The notes under the pieces were generated by a model. That model saw nothing but the letters and a program-made list of their open reading frames with translations. It had not been told where the DNA came from and searched no databases. A program made the translations under genes and the position numbers. Of a DNA stretch of 64,000 bases, positions 8,215 through 15,521 are shown in pieces; positions within the stretch are counted from its first letter, which is position 1, and the number at the start of each line of letters is the position of its first letter. The stretch comes from Rhodanobacter soli (GTDB lineage Bacteria > Pseudomonadota > Gammaproteobacteria > Xanthomonadales > Rhodanobacteraceae). The DNA lies in assembly GCF_040548735.1 (NCBI RefSeq), contig NZ_JBEPSD010000001.1:1550001-1614000 (forward strand). Reading direction: 5' to 3'.

Positions 8215-8481
8215 GCCAGAGTAGCCGAAGATACGCAGCCACAACTGGCATCCGAAGTGGTGCTTTGCAAACACAGATGTGTCGGTACAACGCCAAGAAT
8301 TGACCTTGCCAATGTCCAAGGCGCACTGACCAGCATTACGTGGTGTTGGACCAAGCCAGCCAGCGGTTGGCGAGTTAACCGGATAGCCAAAAAGCTGGAA
8401 GGTGAGCGCGAAACGTGCAGGCAAGTAGAGCAGTGCAATAAGCAAGATGAGACCCAGGATTGAAAGGTATTTGGATCGCAT
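8209..8481 (-). CDS. Cassette 30 secreted or membrane-anchored protein
   Basis: A 90-aa protein with one N-terminal hydrophobic segment (LSILGLILLIALLYLPARFA). Its Cys-containing C-terminal part (AGQCALDIGKVNSWRCTDTS, HHFGCQLWLR) probably faces the periplasm. The stop falls inside the attC of the cassette. Confidence 0.6.
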   Translation of the reverse strand: MRSKYLSILGLILLIALLYLPARFALTFQLFGYPVNSPTAGWLGPTPRNAGQCALDIGKVNSWRCTDTSVFAKHHFGCQLWLRIFGYSGV

Positions 8482-8498
8482 GGAGTACCCGTTTTAGC

Positions 8499-8555
8499 GT
8501 CTAACGCTGGAGTTAAGCGGCGGCGTAGCCGTCCGCCTTGAACGGGTAGTTAGAT
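8499..8555 (-). repeat. attC, cassette 29
   Basis: Core sites GTCTAAC and GTTAGAT; standard 57-bp type. Confidence 0.9.
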
Positions 8556-8614
8556 GCGCTGAGCAGCGAAAGTGGGTGCGGGCTGCTCTTTACACCAAGA
8601 CCACTCCTGCAATT

Positions 8615-8848
8615 CTACCGCATCCCCTTTCGGACTAGCGCGCGCACTGGACACCACATTGCAAAGGCCCAGACCATGCCTGACACCGCGCTAACAATAA
8701 GGATAAGTGCAAGGAAGCGAACTGTAAGCTCGCCACGATTGTAGGCCGTGACAATAAACCCGACGGCCAGTGGCGTGCCAAAAATTATCCCGGCTGCCGA
8801 TATGAAGCGTGGCAGAGATGAAACCATCCACGATCCGAACTTAGTCAT
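8615..8848 (-). CDS. Cassette 29 membrane protein
   Basis: A 77-aa protein with two hydrophobic segments (about residues 16-34 and 44-64), ending in a basic tail (RALVRKGMR). It is a small inner-membrane protein of unknown family. Confidence 0.6.
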   Translation of the reverse strand: MTKFGSWMVSSLPRFISAAGIIFGTPLAVGFIVTAYNRGELTVRFLALILIVSAVSGMVWAFAMWCPVRALVRKGMR

Positions 8849-8863
8849 TGTCTCGTCCCTGCC

Positions 8864-8920
8864 ATCTAACGCTGGAGTTAAGCGGCGGCGAAGCCGTCCG
8901 CCTTGAACGAACTGTTAGGC
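8864..8920 (-). repeat. attC, cassette 28
   Basis: Core sites ATCTAAC and GTTAGGC; standard 57-bp type. Confidence 0.9.
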
Positions 8921-8959
8921 CTCGCAGCAGAACAGCATGGCTGCGGGCCTGTGGCAATG

Positions 8960-9190
8960 CTAGAGCCCACGAAATGATCCATTGCATGTGCCGCAAGGAC
9001 AGGAGTGTACCCACGCACAGGGGGGATTGCCGCGAGGCTCTACTGAAATTGGCGTGCCACACTTGGAACAGCTGGAGGTAACTGGCTTGCCGCTATTGAA
9101 CTGACCGAGCGCGACTAGCACCGGGCCTGCATGTTCCGGAAGTCGAGACAGATCGAAACCAGCTAGGTATTTGCTTGTGTCGTCGCTCAT
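8960..9190 (-). CDS. Cassette 28 zinc-ribbon-like protein
   Basis: A 76-aa soluble protein with CSKCGTPISVEP and HSCPCGTCNG, giving two CxxC-type knuckles that probably bind zinc. Such small zinc ribbons often bind nucleic acid or protein. No partner gene is present. Confidence 0.65.
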   Translation of the reverse strand: MSDDTSKYLAGFDLSRLPEHAGPVLVALGQFNSGKPVTSSCSKCGTPISVEPRGNPPCAWVHSCPCGTCNGSFRGL

Positions 9191-9196
9191 CTAGAG

Positions 9197-9290
9197 GCCT
9201 AACGCCTAAGCTAAGCGGCCGTGCGGGCCGCAACGCATGATTGCACCGGAAACTTCATCCCGCACGGTCCGCTTGAGCGCATAGTTAGGT
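9197..9290 (-). repeat. attC, cassette 27 (long 94-bp form)
   Basis: Core sites GCCTAAC and GTTAGGT. The arms are CTAAGCGGCCGTGCGG and CCGCACGGTCCGCTTGAG, with a long central loop. It is clearly unlike the rest and suggests a cassette acquired from another integron. Confidence 0.88.
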
Positions 9291-9662
9291 GCCGCTTTGC
9301 GAGATGATTGAGTAGACAAAGACTTTTCCGTCGGGGTGCCGAAGAACAAGCTTCTTGGCAGTGAACTCGACAAGCACGTCGCCTTCGGTGGGGGCGTAGC
9401 CAACCTTTAGGCGATTGTTCTCGATCTTCCAGACGGTGAGTGGCCCGGTGCACATACCTCCGCTGCAGTACGTTGCCGACATAGTGCCTTTGCCGAAGTG
9501 GAGCTCTTCGGAGTCTCCTTTGGCTTTTGGAGATACGAGCTGCAAGGTCATTCCCTCCAGATGGACGGACGACCAATTGAGCTCCGTGGCTGGGTTCGCC
9601 GCAGACGGTTGCATGCTGAATACAAGAAGAGCAGTGAACTGGATCGTCCGGAGTCGCTGCAT
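9285..9662 (-). CDS. Cassette 27 secreted protein
   Basis: A 125-aa protein with an N-terminal signal peptide (FTALLVFSMQPSAANP). The mature part has Ser/Gly/Cys residues (ATYCSGGMCTGPLTVWK) and beta-strand-rich text (FTAKKLVLRHPDGKVFVYS). It is probably periplasmic; function unknown. Confidence 0.65.
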   Translation of the reverse strand: MQRLRTIQFTALLVFSMQPSAANPATELNWSSVHLEGMTLQLVSPKAKGDSEELHFGKGTMSATYCSGGMCTGPLTVWKIENNRLKVGYAPTEGDVLVEFTAKKLVLRHPDGKVFVYSIISQSGT

Positions 9663-9668
9663 TTGAGC

Positions 9669-9725
9669 ACCTAACGCTGGAGTTAAGCGGCGGCGAAGCC
9701 GTCCGCCTTGAACGAAATGTTAGGC
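9669..9725 (-). repeat. attC, cassette 26
   Basis: Core sites ACCTAAC and GTTAGGC; standard 57-bp type. Confidence 0.9.
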
Positions 9726-9768
9726 CGCAACACCGCGTTGAAAAAGTGCGTTGCCGTTAAAGCAACGA

Positions 9769-9954
9769 CTAGTTTGGCTTGCGGAAAAAGTAGTACAGCC
9801 CAGCTACGAGCATGAGTGCACCGAAGATAACGGCAGCAGACTGACCCGACTGATACGCAGATGAACCGACGTCGGAGGTACCCGATGTGAGCAAGCGAAA
9901 AAGAAGCGCGCCGCCCCACAGAATGCCTATGCCGCCAAAGATCTTGTTGCGCAT
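9769..9954 (-). CDS. Cassette 26 two-TM membrane protein (copy of cassette 5)
   Basis: A 61-aa membrane protein, MRNKIFGGIGILWGGALLF at its start, with two hydrophobic segments (residues ~5-21 and ~38-56). It is almost identical to the gene at 17512-17697: one residue differs (L versus W near residue 21). The whole cassette is duplicated, with two differences over roughly 250 bp. Confidence 0.75.
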   Translation of the reverse strand: MRNKIFGGIGILWGGALLFRLLTSGTSDVGSSAYQSGQSAAVIFGALMLVAGLYYFFRKPN

Positions 9955-9975
9955 TGCCTAGACTCCCCTCTTGAG

Positions 9976-10031
9976 GCCTAACGCTGGAATTAAGCGGCGG
10001 CGAAGCCGTCCGCTTGAATGAGATGTTAGGC
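9976..10031 (-). repeat. attC, cassette 25
   Basis: Core sites GCCTAAC and GTTAGGC; 56-bp variant ATTAAG / CTTGAAT. Confidence 0.9.
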
Positions 10032-10065
10032 CGCAACGCCAGATTCGGTGAGACCGAACACATGT

Positions 10066-10311
10066 TTATTGCCGACCAAATTTGCTCCAGATGCCGCCGA
10101 TTGCCAAGGAGACAACGACAACAACCCAGAACATGAACGTACTGAATGATGTGGAACAACCAAAGGCTCGGAGGCCACCGCCGCTGCCATCTTGGCAACC
10201 GACCTGAGATCCTTGCAGCAGGGGCATGCCATAGATATATGTGACGATGCTGGCGCCGAGCAGTACAGCAAGCACCAGAATCGTAAAGATGATGGGATTC
10301 TTTAAGGGCAC
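10066..10311 (-). CDS. Cassette 25 membrane protein (paralogue of cassette 24)
   Basis: An 81-aa protein with two transmembrane segments (FTILVLAVLLGASIVTYIYG and FMFWVVVVVSLAIGGIW). A loop with two Cys (QVGCQ, FGCST) probably forms a disulfide. It is strongly similar to the adjacent cassette 24 product. Confidence 0.75.
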   Translation of the reverse strand: MPLKNPIIFTILVLAVLLGASIVTYIYGMPLLQGSQVGCQDGSGGGLRAFGCSTSFSTFMFWVVVVVSLAIGGIWSKFGRQ

Positions 10312-10318
10312 ATCTGCG

Positions 10319-10374
10319 GCCTAACGCTGGAATTAAGCGGCGGCGCAGCCGTCCGCTTGAATGAGATGTTAGGC
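10319..10374 (-). repeat. attC, cassette 24
   Basis: Core sites GCCTAAC and GTTAGGC; 56-bp variant ATTAAG / CTTGAAT. Confidence 0.9.
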
Positions 10375-10409
10375 CGCAACCCCTAGAATCGGTGAGGCCG
10401 AACACGTGC

Positions 10410-10649
10410 TTATTGTTGACCAAATTTTGTCCAGATTGCACCAATTGCAAAGCCGACCACAATTAAAACCCAGACCATGAAGAATCCGAACGAGGTAGAA
10501 CAACCAAATGATTTGATGCCTCCGCCGATCTGGCAACCCACCTGAGATCCTTGCAGCAGGGGCAAGCCATAGATATACGTGACGATGCCTGCGGCAAGCA
10601 ACACAGCAAGCACCAGAATCGTAAAAATGACGGGATTCTTTAAAGGCAT
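10410..10649 (-). CDS. Cassette 24 membrane protein (paralogue of cassette 25)
   Basis: A 79-aa protein with the same two-TM layout and conserved loop cysteines (GSQVGCQ, SFGCSTSFG) as its neighbour. The two diverge mainly in the loop (IGGGIK versus DGSGGGLR). Tandem paralogous cassettes suggest duplication followed by divergence. Confidence 0.75.
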   Translation of the reverse strand: MPLKNPVIFTILVLAVLLAAGIVTYIYGLPLLQGSQVGCQIGGGIKSFGCSTSFGFFMVWVLIVVGFAIGAIWTKFGQQ

Positions 10650-10656
10650 GACTGCG

Positions 10657-10716
10657 GCCTAACGCCTGAATTAAGCCGAGCCGCGAAGCGGCTTCGGCTT
10701 GAATGAATTGTTAGGC
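10657..10716 (-). repeat. attC, cassette 23 (variant centre)
   Basis: Core sites GCCTAAC and GTTAGGC, with the centre CCGAGCCGCGAAGCGGCTTCGG. The same variant recurs at 14721. Confidence 0.9.
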
Positions 10717-11024
10717 GCCGCCACGCGGAGTGGATGCGCCGGGTTGTTGTGGATGAATGCCTCGACCTCCGAGAGCTTGGCGGGCAACGGAGGAGCGTCA
10801 ACGCTACGGTAGCTGAAGAAGCGAAAGCCCGCGCTATACAGCGCTTGGACCTTGGCCCATTGCTCCGTGTCCTTTGCGGGAGGAGCTTTGAATGACCGGC
10901 CCATCTCATGGAGCTGGCCGCCGCAGCTAGGACAGGTTGCGGTGAAGTCTGGACGAGGCGTGACCTTGAAGCTCTTGCGGCAGTCAAAGCAGGCGTGGGC
11001 AATCAGATATTGAGGGCTTGGCAT
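10671..11024 (-). CDS. Cassette 23 zinc-ribbon protein (paralogue of cassette 9)
   Basis: A 117-aa protein from the ATG at 11024; a TTG at 11039 would add five residues. It has two CxxC pairs (CFDCRKSF and CPSCGGQLHEMG) forming a zinc ribbon. The conserved core SFKAPPAKDTEQWAKVQALY and GFRFFSYRS is shared with the product at 15786-16226. Its last ~15 residues are encoded by the attC itself. Confidence 0.75.
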   Translation of the reverse strand: MPSPQYLIAHACFDCRKSFKVTPRPDFTATCPSCGGQLHEMGRSFKAPPAKDTEQWAKVQALYSAGFRFFSYRSVDAPPLPAKLSEVEAFIHNNPAHPLRVAAPNNSFKPKPLRGSA

Positions 11025-11043
11025 GCGATTGACCTGCAAAGGC

Positions 11044-11100
11044 GCCTAACGCTTGAGTTGAGCGGCGGCGTAGCCGTCCGCCTCGAACGAGTGGTTAGGC
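11044..11100 (-). repeat. attC, cassette 22
   Basis: Core sites GCCTAAC and GTTAGGC; covarying variant GTTGAG / CTCGAAC. Confidence 0.9.
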
Positions 11101-11430
11101 TTGCGCCTGCGCCACACACCCCCAACCATCGTACTCGACGCCAAATAGCTGTGCGAGACACGAGAAAAAGCCTGACACGCACAGAGCAATGGGTTGCTCG
11201 ACAGGCATGTTGATAGTGACAAGAACGGACGCAGGGTCTTGAAGGACAGCCTTGCCATAGCTGTGATCGTTGACGAAAGACGCAACGAGGACTGCCCTTT
11301 CTGCGTCGGGTGCCACTAGAAGAAAGTCTACGTCGCGGAACATAGAGAAATGGTCGCCATTGCGATCAAGTGACCGGAGAACATCCGTGTCGGCTGCGGC
11401 GGTTTCCATCAATGTCGCGACAAATTCCAT
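11095..11430 (-). CDS. Cassette 22 RraB-like protein
   Basis: A 111-aa soluble protein. VLRSLDRNGDHFSMFRDVDF, then DAERAVLVASFV and the C-terminal FGVEYDGWGC, match the RraB/DUF1260 fold pattern. RraB inhibits RNase E by protein contact. Whether this cassette copy binds RNase E is unknown. The likely start is the ATG at 11430. Confidence 0.6.
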   Translation of the reverse strand: MEFVATLMETAAADTDVLRSLDRNGDHFSMFRDVDFLLVAPDAERAVLVASFVNDHSYGKAVLQDPASVLVTINMPVEQPIALCVSGFFSCLAQLFGVEYDGWGCVAQAQA

Positions 11431-11436
11431 GGGCAA

Positions 11437-11493
11437 GCCTAACGCTGGAGTTAAGCGGCGGCGTAGCCGTCCGCCTTGAACGAAATGTTAGGC
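11437..11493 (-). repeat. attC, cassette 21
   Basis: Core sites GCCTAAC and GTTAGGC; standard 57-bp type. Confidence 0.9.
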
Positions 11494-11874
11494 CTCACGC
11501 CGGCGCGACTTGATTAGCGAGTAGCCGATGAGCAGCGCTGGAACAGCGGCGACGCCCATGGCGATGGTACGTTGTGCCCAAACAATGGGGAAGGTTGGAA
11601 TGTACAGCGCCGCAAAAACAACGGCAGTCGCCAGCGCTGGAACCATCCTTCGCTTGTGCACGAGCCACGCAGAGCCGAGCGCTACACAACCGGCAAGAAG
11701 GAACACAACGCGCCACTGCATTGCCGAATTGGCGAAGTAGACAAGTGCAGGCCAGCGCGTAGGAATCGCTCCCAGGAAGCTCAGTGTGGAGCCAATGACT
11801 GGCCATATTGATAGCCACACGAGCAGCGTGATGATTACAGTCCGGAGGGATGAAGCGGGCGAGTTTCTTTCCAT
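11488..11874 (-). CDS. Cassette 21 membrane protein
   Basis: A 128-aa integral membrane protein with about four hydrophobic segments, a cytoplasmic-looking VHKRRM loop and a basic C-terminus (SRRREA). No motif identifies a transporter or enzyme family. Confidence 0.6.
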   Translation of the reverse strand: MERNSPASSLRTVIITLLVWLSIWPVIGSTLSFLGAIPTRWPALVYFANSAMQWRVVFLLAGCVALGSAWLVHKRRMVPALATAVVFAALYIPTFPIVWAQRTIAMGVAAVPALLIGYSLIKSRRREA

Positions 11875-11877
11875 GAG

Positions 11878-11934
11878 GCCTAACGCTGGAGTTAAGCGGC
11901 GGCGTAGCCGTCCGCCTTGAACGAGATGTTAGGC
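11878..11934 (-). repeat. attC, cassette 20
   Basis: Core sites GCCTAAC and GTTAGGC; standard 57-bp type. Confidence 0.9.
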
Positions 11935-12210
11935 CCGCGCGCGAGCCACCAGTAGTGCGATGAAGACAAGTTGCACCAGAACCACGCCTATGTAGAACCG
12001 CCAATCGGGCGGTGATGCATTGCGTGCAGCTACCGCGGCGTATGCCTTGGTGTAGAAGAACGAGTAAGGAATGAGTGCTACGAATGCGAACAGAATGCTC
12101 CAGAGCGCTCCCATGGTCATGGAGCAGGCAACAACGACGATGACCGTCGGGATGCCGAGTAGCTGCATGCGCCGAGTCTCTTGCTTGCCAAGCTCCGAGT
12201 ACACAAGCAT
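11929..12210 (-). CDS. Cassette 20 membrane protein
   Basis: A 93-aa protein with three hydrophobic segments (residues ~17-33, ~35-51, ~72-89) and a positively charged N-terminus (GKQETRRMQ). The family is unknown. Confidence 0.6.
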   Translation of the reverse strand: MLVYSELGKQETRRMQLLGIPTVIVVVACSMTMGALWSILFAFVALIPYSFFYTKAYAAVAARNASPPDWRFYIGVVLVQLVFIALLVARARA

Positions 12211-12229
12211 TCGTTGAATTTCCTTGCGG

Positions 12230-12289
12230 GCCTAACGCTGGAGTTAAGCGGCGCGCGGTACGCGCGTCCGCTTGGACGACGGGTTAGAG
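12230..12289 (-). repeat. attC, cassette 19 (variant centre)
   Basis: Core sites GCCTAAC and GTTAGAG, with the GCGCGCGGTACGCGCGT centre shared with the attC at 7803. Confidence 0.88.
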
Positions 12290-12660
12290 CCCCGCCCGCA
12301 GATGGCATGAGTAAACGCTGCAACAAAGGCTCCGCAGGGCAATGCCCAAAGAGCGGGAACTATTGCGATGAAAAGTGCGACACAGCCAGGCGCAATACCG
12401 ATGATAAGGACGGAAAGCCAACTTGCCTTATGAAAGTGGCAAAGGACGAAGTAGAGCGGAGCGACTAAGAGAAGGACGGGCAAGCTACCGGTAACGATCG
12501 TATAGACGAAGACGACCTCACCTGTGCCGAAGACGCCAAAAAGTGGATTAGTCGCGAACGATGCCTGCGCCGCGGAGAAGCACGCGAATGCCAGCGCAAA
12601 AATCGCCAGCGCGGCGAGCGCAACCAGTTCTATTTTTGCAAGTTGCTGCAGATATCTCAT
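12244..12660 (-). CDS. Cassette 19 membrane protein
   Basis: A 138-aa protein from the ATG at 12660 (MRYLQQLAKIELVALAALA) with about four hydrophobic segments. Its stop lies inside the attC, so the basic tail SSKRTRVPRAA is attC-encoded. A longer reading to 12900 crosses the next attC and is rejected. Confidence 0.6.
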   Translation of the reverse strand: MRYLQQLAKIELVALAALAIFALAFACFSAAQASFATNPLFGVFGTGEVVFVYTIVTGSLPVLLLVAPLYFVLCHFHKASWLSVLIIGIAPGCVALFIAIVPALWALPCGAFVAAFTHAICGRGSNPSSKRTRVPRAA

Positions 12661-12665
12661 TGGGG

Positions 12666-12721
12666 CTCTAACGCCCGAATTAAGCGGCGGCGAAGCCGTC
12701 CGCTTGAATGAAGAGTTAGGG
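12666..12721 (-). repeat. attC, cassette 18
   Basis: Core sites CTCTAAC and GTTAGGG; 56-bp variant ATTAAG / CTTGAAT. Confidence 0.88.
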
Positions 12722-12906
12722 GCTTGCGCCGCGCCATGCTTGGGCGACTGTGCCAGAAAGAGCGCGACCCCCACCGGACGCAAGCTAGCAGCTTTGGATG
12801 CCAGGAGCTTGCCGCAGCGCTGTAAAGCCAGCGGCCAGGCGCGAAGGATTGCATGCTGGCGAAGGCTTGGCCGAAGCACCCGCTGCGCGAGAACAACCAA
12901 GCAAGG
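12722..12906 (-). other. Cassette 18 body, no convincing gene
   Basis: About 185 bp without a convincing reading frame that begins and ends inside the cassette. One minus-strand frame stays open but runs through the attC. It may be a non-coding or regulatory cassette, or a decayed one. Confidence 0.55.
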
Positions 12907-12963
12907 GCCTAACGCTGAAATTGAGCGGCGGCGAAGCCGTCCGCCTCGAATGACTGGTTAGGG
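12907..12963 (-). repeat. attC, cassette 17
   Basis: Core sites GCCTAAC and GTTAGGG; covarying variant ATTGAG / CTCGAAT. Confidence 0.9.
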
Positions 12964-13425
12964 GCCGCGACGACAGGGGCCGAGCTGAACATCCGCCTTA
13001 ACTCGACCATGCCTTTTGCGACCAAGGTTTCCAAGTGGTGCAAGAGTACCTTGCGGATCAGCTTTAACCCAATGGAACACAAGTTCTGTTCGTAGCGCCC
13101 GCTTTGTACCGGGACCGTTGCGCATGATGCCGTCAACCAAGGCTTGCATGAAGTGAGCTACAGAGCCATCGGTGTCGCTTTGTTGGACGCCGAGTTGCAC
13201 CCAGCAGTTTGAGTTTTCTGGATCTATGAGCCAAGCGCCGTGGCGAAGATCAGTGAAATAAAACGCCGAGGTTTCGTAGGCACGCCCATCGTGTTCAGGG
13301 CCGAAATGTGTGAGCTGGCAAACCGACACTTGCGCCGGATGCTCGCGGTTCGAGTGAGCGACGGACGGAAGACAGACGGCCCAGAGCAGAGCGATGAAGA
13401 GGTAGGCCAAACCGTTCCGTTCCAT
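12958..13425 (-). CDS. Cassette 17 secreted protein
   Basis: A 155-aa protein with a signal peptide (LAYLFIALLWAVCLPSVAHS). The mature domain contains RAYETSAFYFTDLRHGAWLIDPENSNCWVQ-type strands and is probably periplasmic. The C-terminus is very basic (GRKRHGRVK). The family is not recognised. Confidence 0.65.
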   Translation of the reverse strand: MERNGLAYLFIALLWAVCLPSVAHSNREHPAQVSVCQLTHFGPEHDGRAYETSAFYFTDLRHGAWLIDPENSNCWVQLGVQQSDTDGSVAHFMQALVDGIMRNGPGTKRALRTELVFHWVKADPQGTLAPLGNLGRKRHGRVKADVQLGPCRRGP

Positions 13426-13432
13426 GAGTGGC

Positions 13433-13488
13433 CCCTAACGCTGGAATTAAGCGGCGGCGTAGCCGTCCGCTTGAATGAAATGTTAGAA
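13433..13488 (-). repeat. attC, cassette 16
   Basis: Core sites CCCTAAC and GTTAGAA; 56-bp variant ATTAAG / CTTGAAT. Confidence 0.88.
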
Positions 13489-13773
13489 CTCAACGACGTG
13501 TACATCGCCGGCGAGCTCACCTGAAATTTGCTCTGCAAGAAAGATAGCGTCTTGAAGTGTCTCGTCTGGGCCGTGGGACGCTGTGAGCATGAAGTATGAG
13601 TTTGAGCCATCCCCAACACACAGATCATCGATGATGTCCTCGATCCTTGATGCATCAACGCCAACAACCCCAACATAGCCGACGCGCTCATGGATCCATT
13701 GCGTCACGACGGCATCGAGTTCCGGGCGATAGCCGTGCAGTGAATGAAGAACAATTTTGCGCGAAGCGGCCAT
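13483..13773 (-). CDS. Cassette 16 hypothetical protein
   Basis: A 96-aa soluble alpha/beta protein (KIVLHSLHGYRPELDAVVTQWI, VGVVGVDASRIEDIIDDLCVG, GELAGDVHVVEF). The strand-helix rhythm suggests a Rossmann-like or ferredoxin-like small domain. No catalytic motif is visible. Confidence 0.65.
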   Translation of the reverse strand: MAASRKIVLHSLHGYRPELDAVVTQWIHERVGYVGVVGVDASRIEDIIDDLCVGDGSNSYFMLTASHGPDETLQDAIFLAEQISGELAGDVHVVEF

Positions 13774-13777
13774 TGAG

Positions 13778-13834
13778 TTCTAACGCTGGAGTTAAGCGGC
13801 GGCGTAGCCGTCCGCCTTGAACGAGATGTTAGCT
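13778..13834 (-). repeat. attC, cassette 15
   Basis: Core sites TTCTAAC and GTTAGCT; standard 57-bp type. Confidence 0.88.
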
Positions 13835-14137
13835 GCCAACTACGAGCTGGCCACCGATGGATATGAAAAATGCATTTACCGCGATGATTAATGTAAGGAA
13901 CGTAGCAAGAAAGAAAGGGAAAAAGGAAAACGGCGAAGATATGCCGGCTGCACCAGCGGCTACGGCAGCCAGAGCAATAACTGAGAGCAGCGATAAGCAA
14001 TGCCACCAATAAGGGAGGCGAATGTTGAAGCGACAAGAGCTACATTTCGTTGATGCCGGTGAGCCGCGGCCCGGAACAAGATCCCAAGCAGAGAAGTCGA
14101 TCCGGGAATCACAATTTGGACATTTGGTCAGGATCAT
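13829..14137 (-). CDS. Cassette 15 zinc-ribbon membrane protein
   Basis: A 102-aa protein with an N-terminal zinc ribbon (CPNCDSRIDF ... CSSCRFNIRL) followed by two or three transmembrane segments from residue ~45. The layout suggests a membrane-anchored zinc ribbon with the metal site in the cytoplasm. Confidence 0.7.
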   Translation of the reverse strand: MILTKCPNCDSRIDFSAWDLVPGRGSPASTKCSSCRFNIRLPYWWHCLSLLSVIALAAVAAGAAGISSPFSFFPFFLATFLTLIIAVNAFFISIGGQLVVGS

Positions 14138-14145
14138 ATGCCAGA

Positions 14146-14202
14146 AGCTAACGCTGGAGTTAAGCGGCGGCGAAGCCGTCCGCCTTGAACGAAATGTTAG
14201 GC
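14146..14202 (-). repeat. attC, cassette 14
   Basis: Core sites AGCTAAC and GTTAGGC; standard 57-bp type. Confidence 0.88.
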
Positions 14203-14221
14203 CTGCGCGCCTGCATGCGTG

Positions 14222-14443
14222 TCAGGACCCTTGGCAATACTGACACGGCTTGAACGTGCCACTCGGAAATTCACGTGCCGCAACCTTCTTGGCTTGACTG
14301 ACGGATGAAACCGAGAACCAGCCACCGTCTCGCCCCAGCGTGCCAAGTGGCTTGAACCTTGTGCCATGAGGCTTGGGAACGTGTGAGCAAGTTTCGTCGT
14401 GAAGCGTCGAACAGCGGAGGGGCTTGTCGATGTTTAGCAGCAT
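14222..14443 (-). CDS. Cassette 14 small Cys-containing protein
   Basis: A 73-aa protein from the ATG at 14443 (MLLNIDKPLRCSTLHDETCS). It ends with a CxxC pair (FKPCQYCQGS) and may bind a metal together with the N-terminal Cys. A longer frame upstream runs through the adjacent attC. The family is unknown. Confidence 0.5.
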   Translation of the reverse strand: MLLNIDKPLRCSTLHDETCSHVPKPHGTRFKPLGTLGRDGGWFSVSSVSQAKKVAAREFPSGTFKPCQYCQGS

Positions 14444-14466
14444 GCGAGCTGATCTCCCGGACGCAG

Positions 14467-14522
14467 GCCTAACGCTGGAATTAAGCGGCGGCGCAGCCGT
14501 CCGCTTGAATGAGATGTTAGAC
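14467..14522 (-). repeat. attC, cassette 13
   Basis: Core sites GCCTAAC and GTTAGAC; 56-bp variant ATTAAG / CTTGAAT with a CGCAGCC centre, as in cassette 3. Confidence 0.9.
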
Positions 14523-14720
14523 GGTTGCGACGAGCTGCGCTTGGGCGAGGCTGTTGGCCTGGGCGAGCGAAGAACGATGAGCAACCGGCTCCCGCAAACT
14601 ACCAGCTCTAAAGGCTGAAGACTTGCCGCGATGCCGCCCGAAATGCTGCTGCAGCGACGGACGACAAGCCCGCGCGAAGCTGGGCGAAATACATGCAACG
14701 AAGAACCACCACGAGCTACC
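14523..14720 (-). other. Cassette 13 body, ORF-less family A
   Basis: About 200 bp without a gene. It is clearly related in sequence to cassette 3 (18215-18410): shared blocks include CGGTTGCGACGAG, AAACTACCAGCTCT, ACTTGCCGCGATGCCGC and GCGCGAAGCTGGGCGAAA. Conservation without a reading frame suggests an RNA or a DNA-level role. Confidence 0.65.
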
Positions 14721-14780
14721 GACTAACGCCTGAATTAAGCCGAGCCGCGAAGCGGCTTCGGCTTGAATGAATAGTTATGC
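14721..14780 (-). repeat. attC, cassette 12 (variant centre)
   Basis: Outer cores are GACTAAC and the imperfect GTTATGC. The centre CCGAGCCGCGAAGCGGCTTCGG is shared with the attC at 10657. Confidence 0.85.
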
Positions 14781-15035
14781 AGCCCGGAGAGCCGGTGAAG
14801 CGCTGCAGCTGAAGCGATCTTAGCCCGGAAGATATGGTGGACGGGAATCACTCGATGGACGCCAGGCGATCAGGCGGCGAGCTCGCCCAGCCGAAGGTAA
14901 AGGCGCCGAATCGAGCAACCGCGCAACACATGATGCGACGGCGCAAACGAGTTGCTGCCCGAAGCGGGCTTTGCCGATCGACATGGGCAGTTGCGGCGCC
15001 GTGCGTTGCACTGCAACAAGCACTTGTCCGACCGC
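14781..15035 (-). other. Cassette 12 body, no convincing gene
   Basis: About 255 bp. I found no minus-strand gene with a plausible start in the cassette. One 60-70 codon frame exists but has no recognisable features. Its sequence differs from the family A bodies. Confidence 0.5.
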
Positions 15036-15092
15036 GCATAACGCTTGAGTTAAGCGGCGGCGTAGCCGTCCGCCTTGAACGAGTGGTTAGTG
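15036..15092 (-). repeat. attC, cassette 11
   Basis: Cores GCATAAC and GTTAGTG; standard 57-bp arms. Confidence 0.87.
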
Positions 15093-15458
15093 CCCAGCAC
15101 GTAGGCCCGCCCGGAATACTTTTTCGGCCATTTCAGCGGGATACACTACTTGATCGTAGTCATATTTGCCTTCCTCATATTGAACGACAACGACTCGCTC
15201 GCCATCGTTGATAGGAAGAGCACAGGGCGAGATGGCGAAAATCGTACCAGAAGCATTTCCGCGAAGAACCTCAATGACTTTTACCCTCACCTTTAGGTGC
15301 GGGCGCTCATCAGACCAGCGAGAGCTGATAGCTGTGCCAACGAAAAGACCCTTTGATTCAAGCGCCATCGACTCGTTCGGATTAGCTGGACTACATGCCA
15401 ACACGTAGCTTGGCAAAGCTAAAGCAACGATGGTGAGGGCGAGTAGAAGAGTCTTCAT
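15087..15458 (-). CDS. Cassette 11 secreted NTR/TIMP-like protein
   Basis: A 123-aa exported protein from the ATG at 15458 (MKTLLLALTIVALALPSYVLA). A signal peptide is followed at once by Cys (ACSPANP). The mature domain has FVGTAISSRW, VRVKVIEVLRGN and ISPCALPINDGERVVVVQYE. This layout, with mature Cys first and a beta-barrel-like pattern with a second Cys, resembles bacterial netrin/TIMP-like (NTR) domains. Its role is unknown. Confidence 0.65.
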   Translation of the reverse strand: MKTLLLALTIVALALPSYVLACSPANPNESMALESKGLFVGTAISSRWSDERPHLKVRVKVIEVLRGNASGTIFAISPCALPINDGERVVVVQYEEGKYDYDQVVYPAEMAEKVFRAGLRAGH

Positions 15459-15461
15459 GGG

Positions 15462-15517
15462 CACTAACGCTGGAGTTAAGCGGCGGCGAAGCCGTCCGCT
15501 TGAATGATTGGTTAGGT
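15462..15517 (-). repeat. attC, cassette 10
   Basis: Core sites CACTAAC and GTTAGGT. The arm pair GTTAAG / CTTGAAT needs one G-T wobble, an exception to the covariation. Confidence 0.88.
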
Positions 15518-15521
15518 GCGT

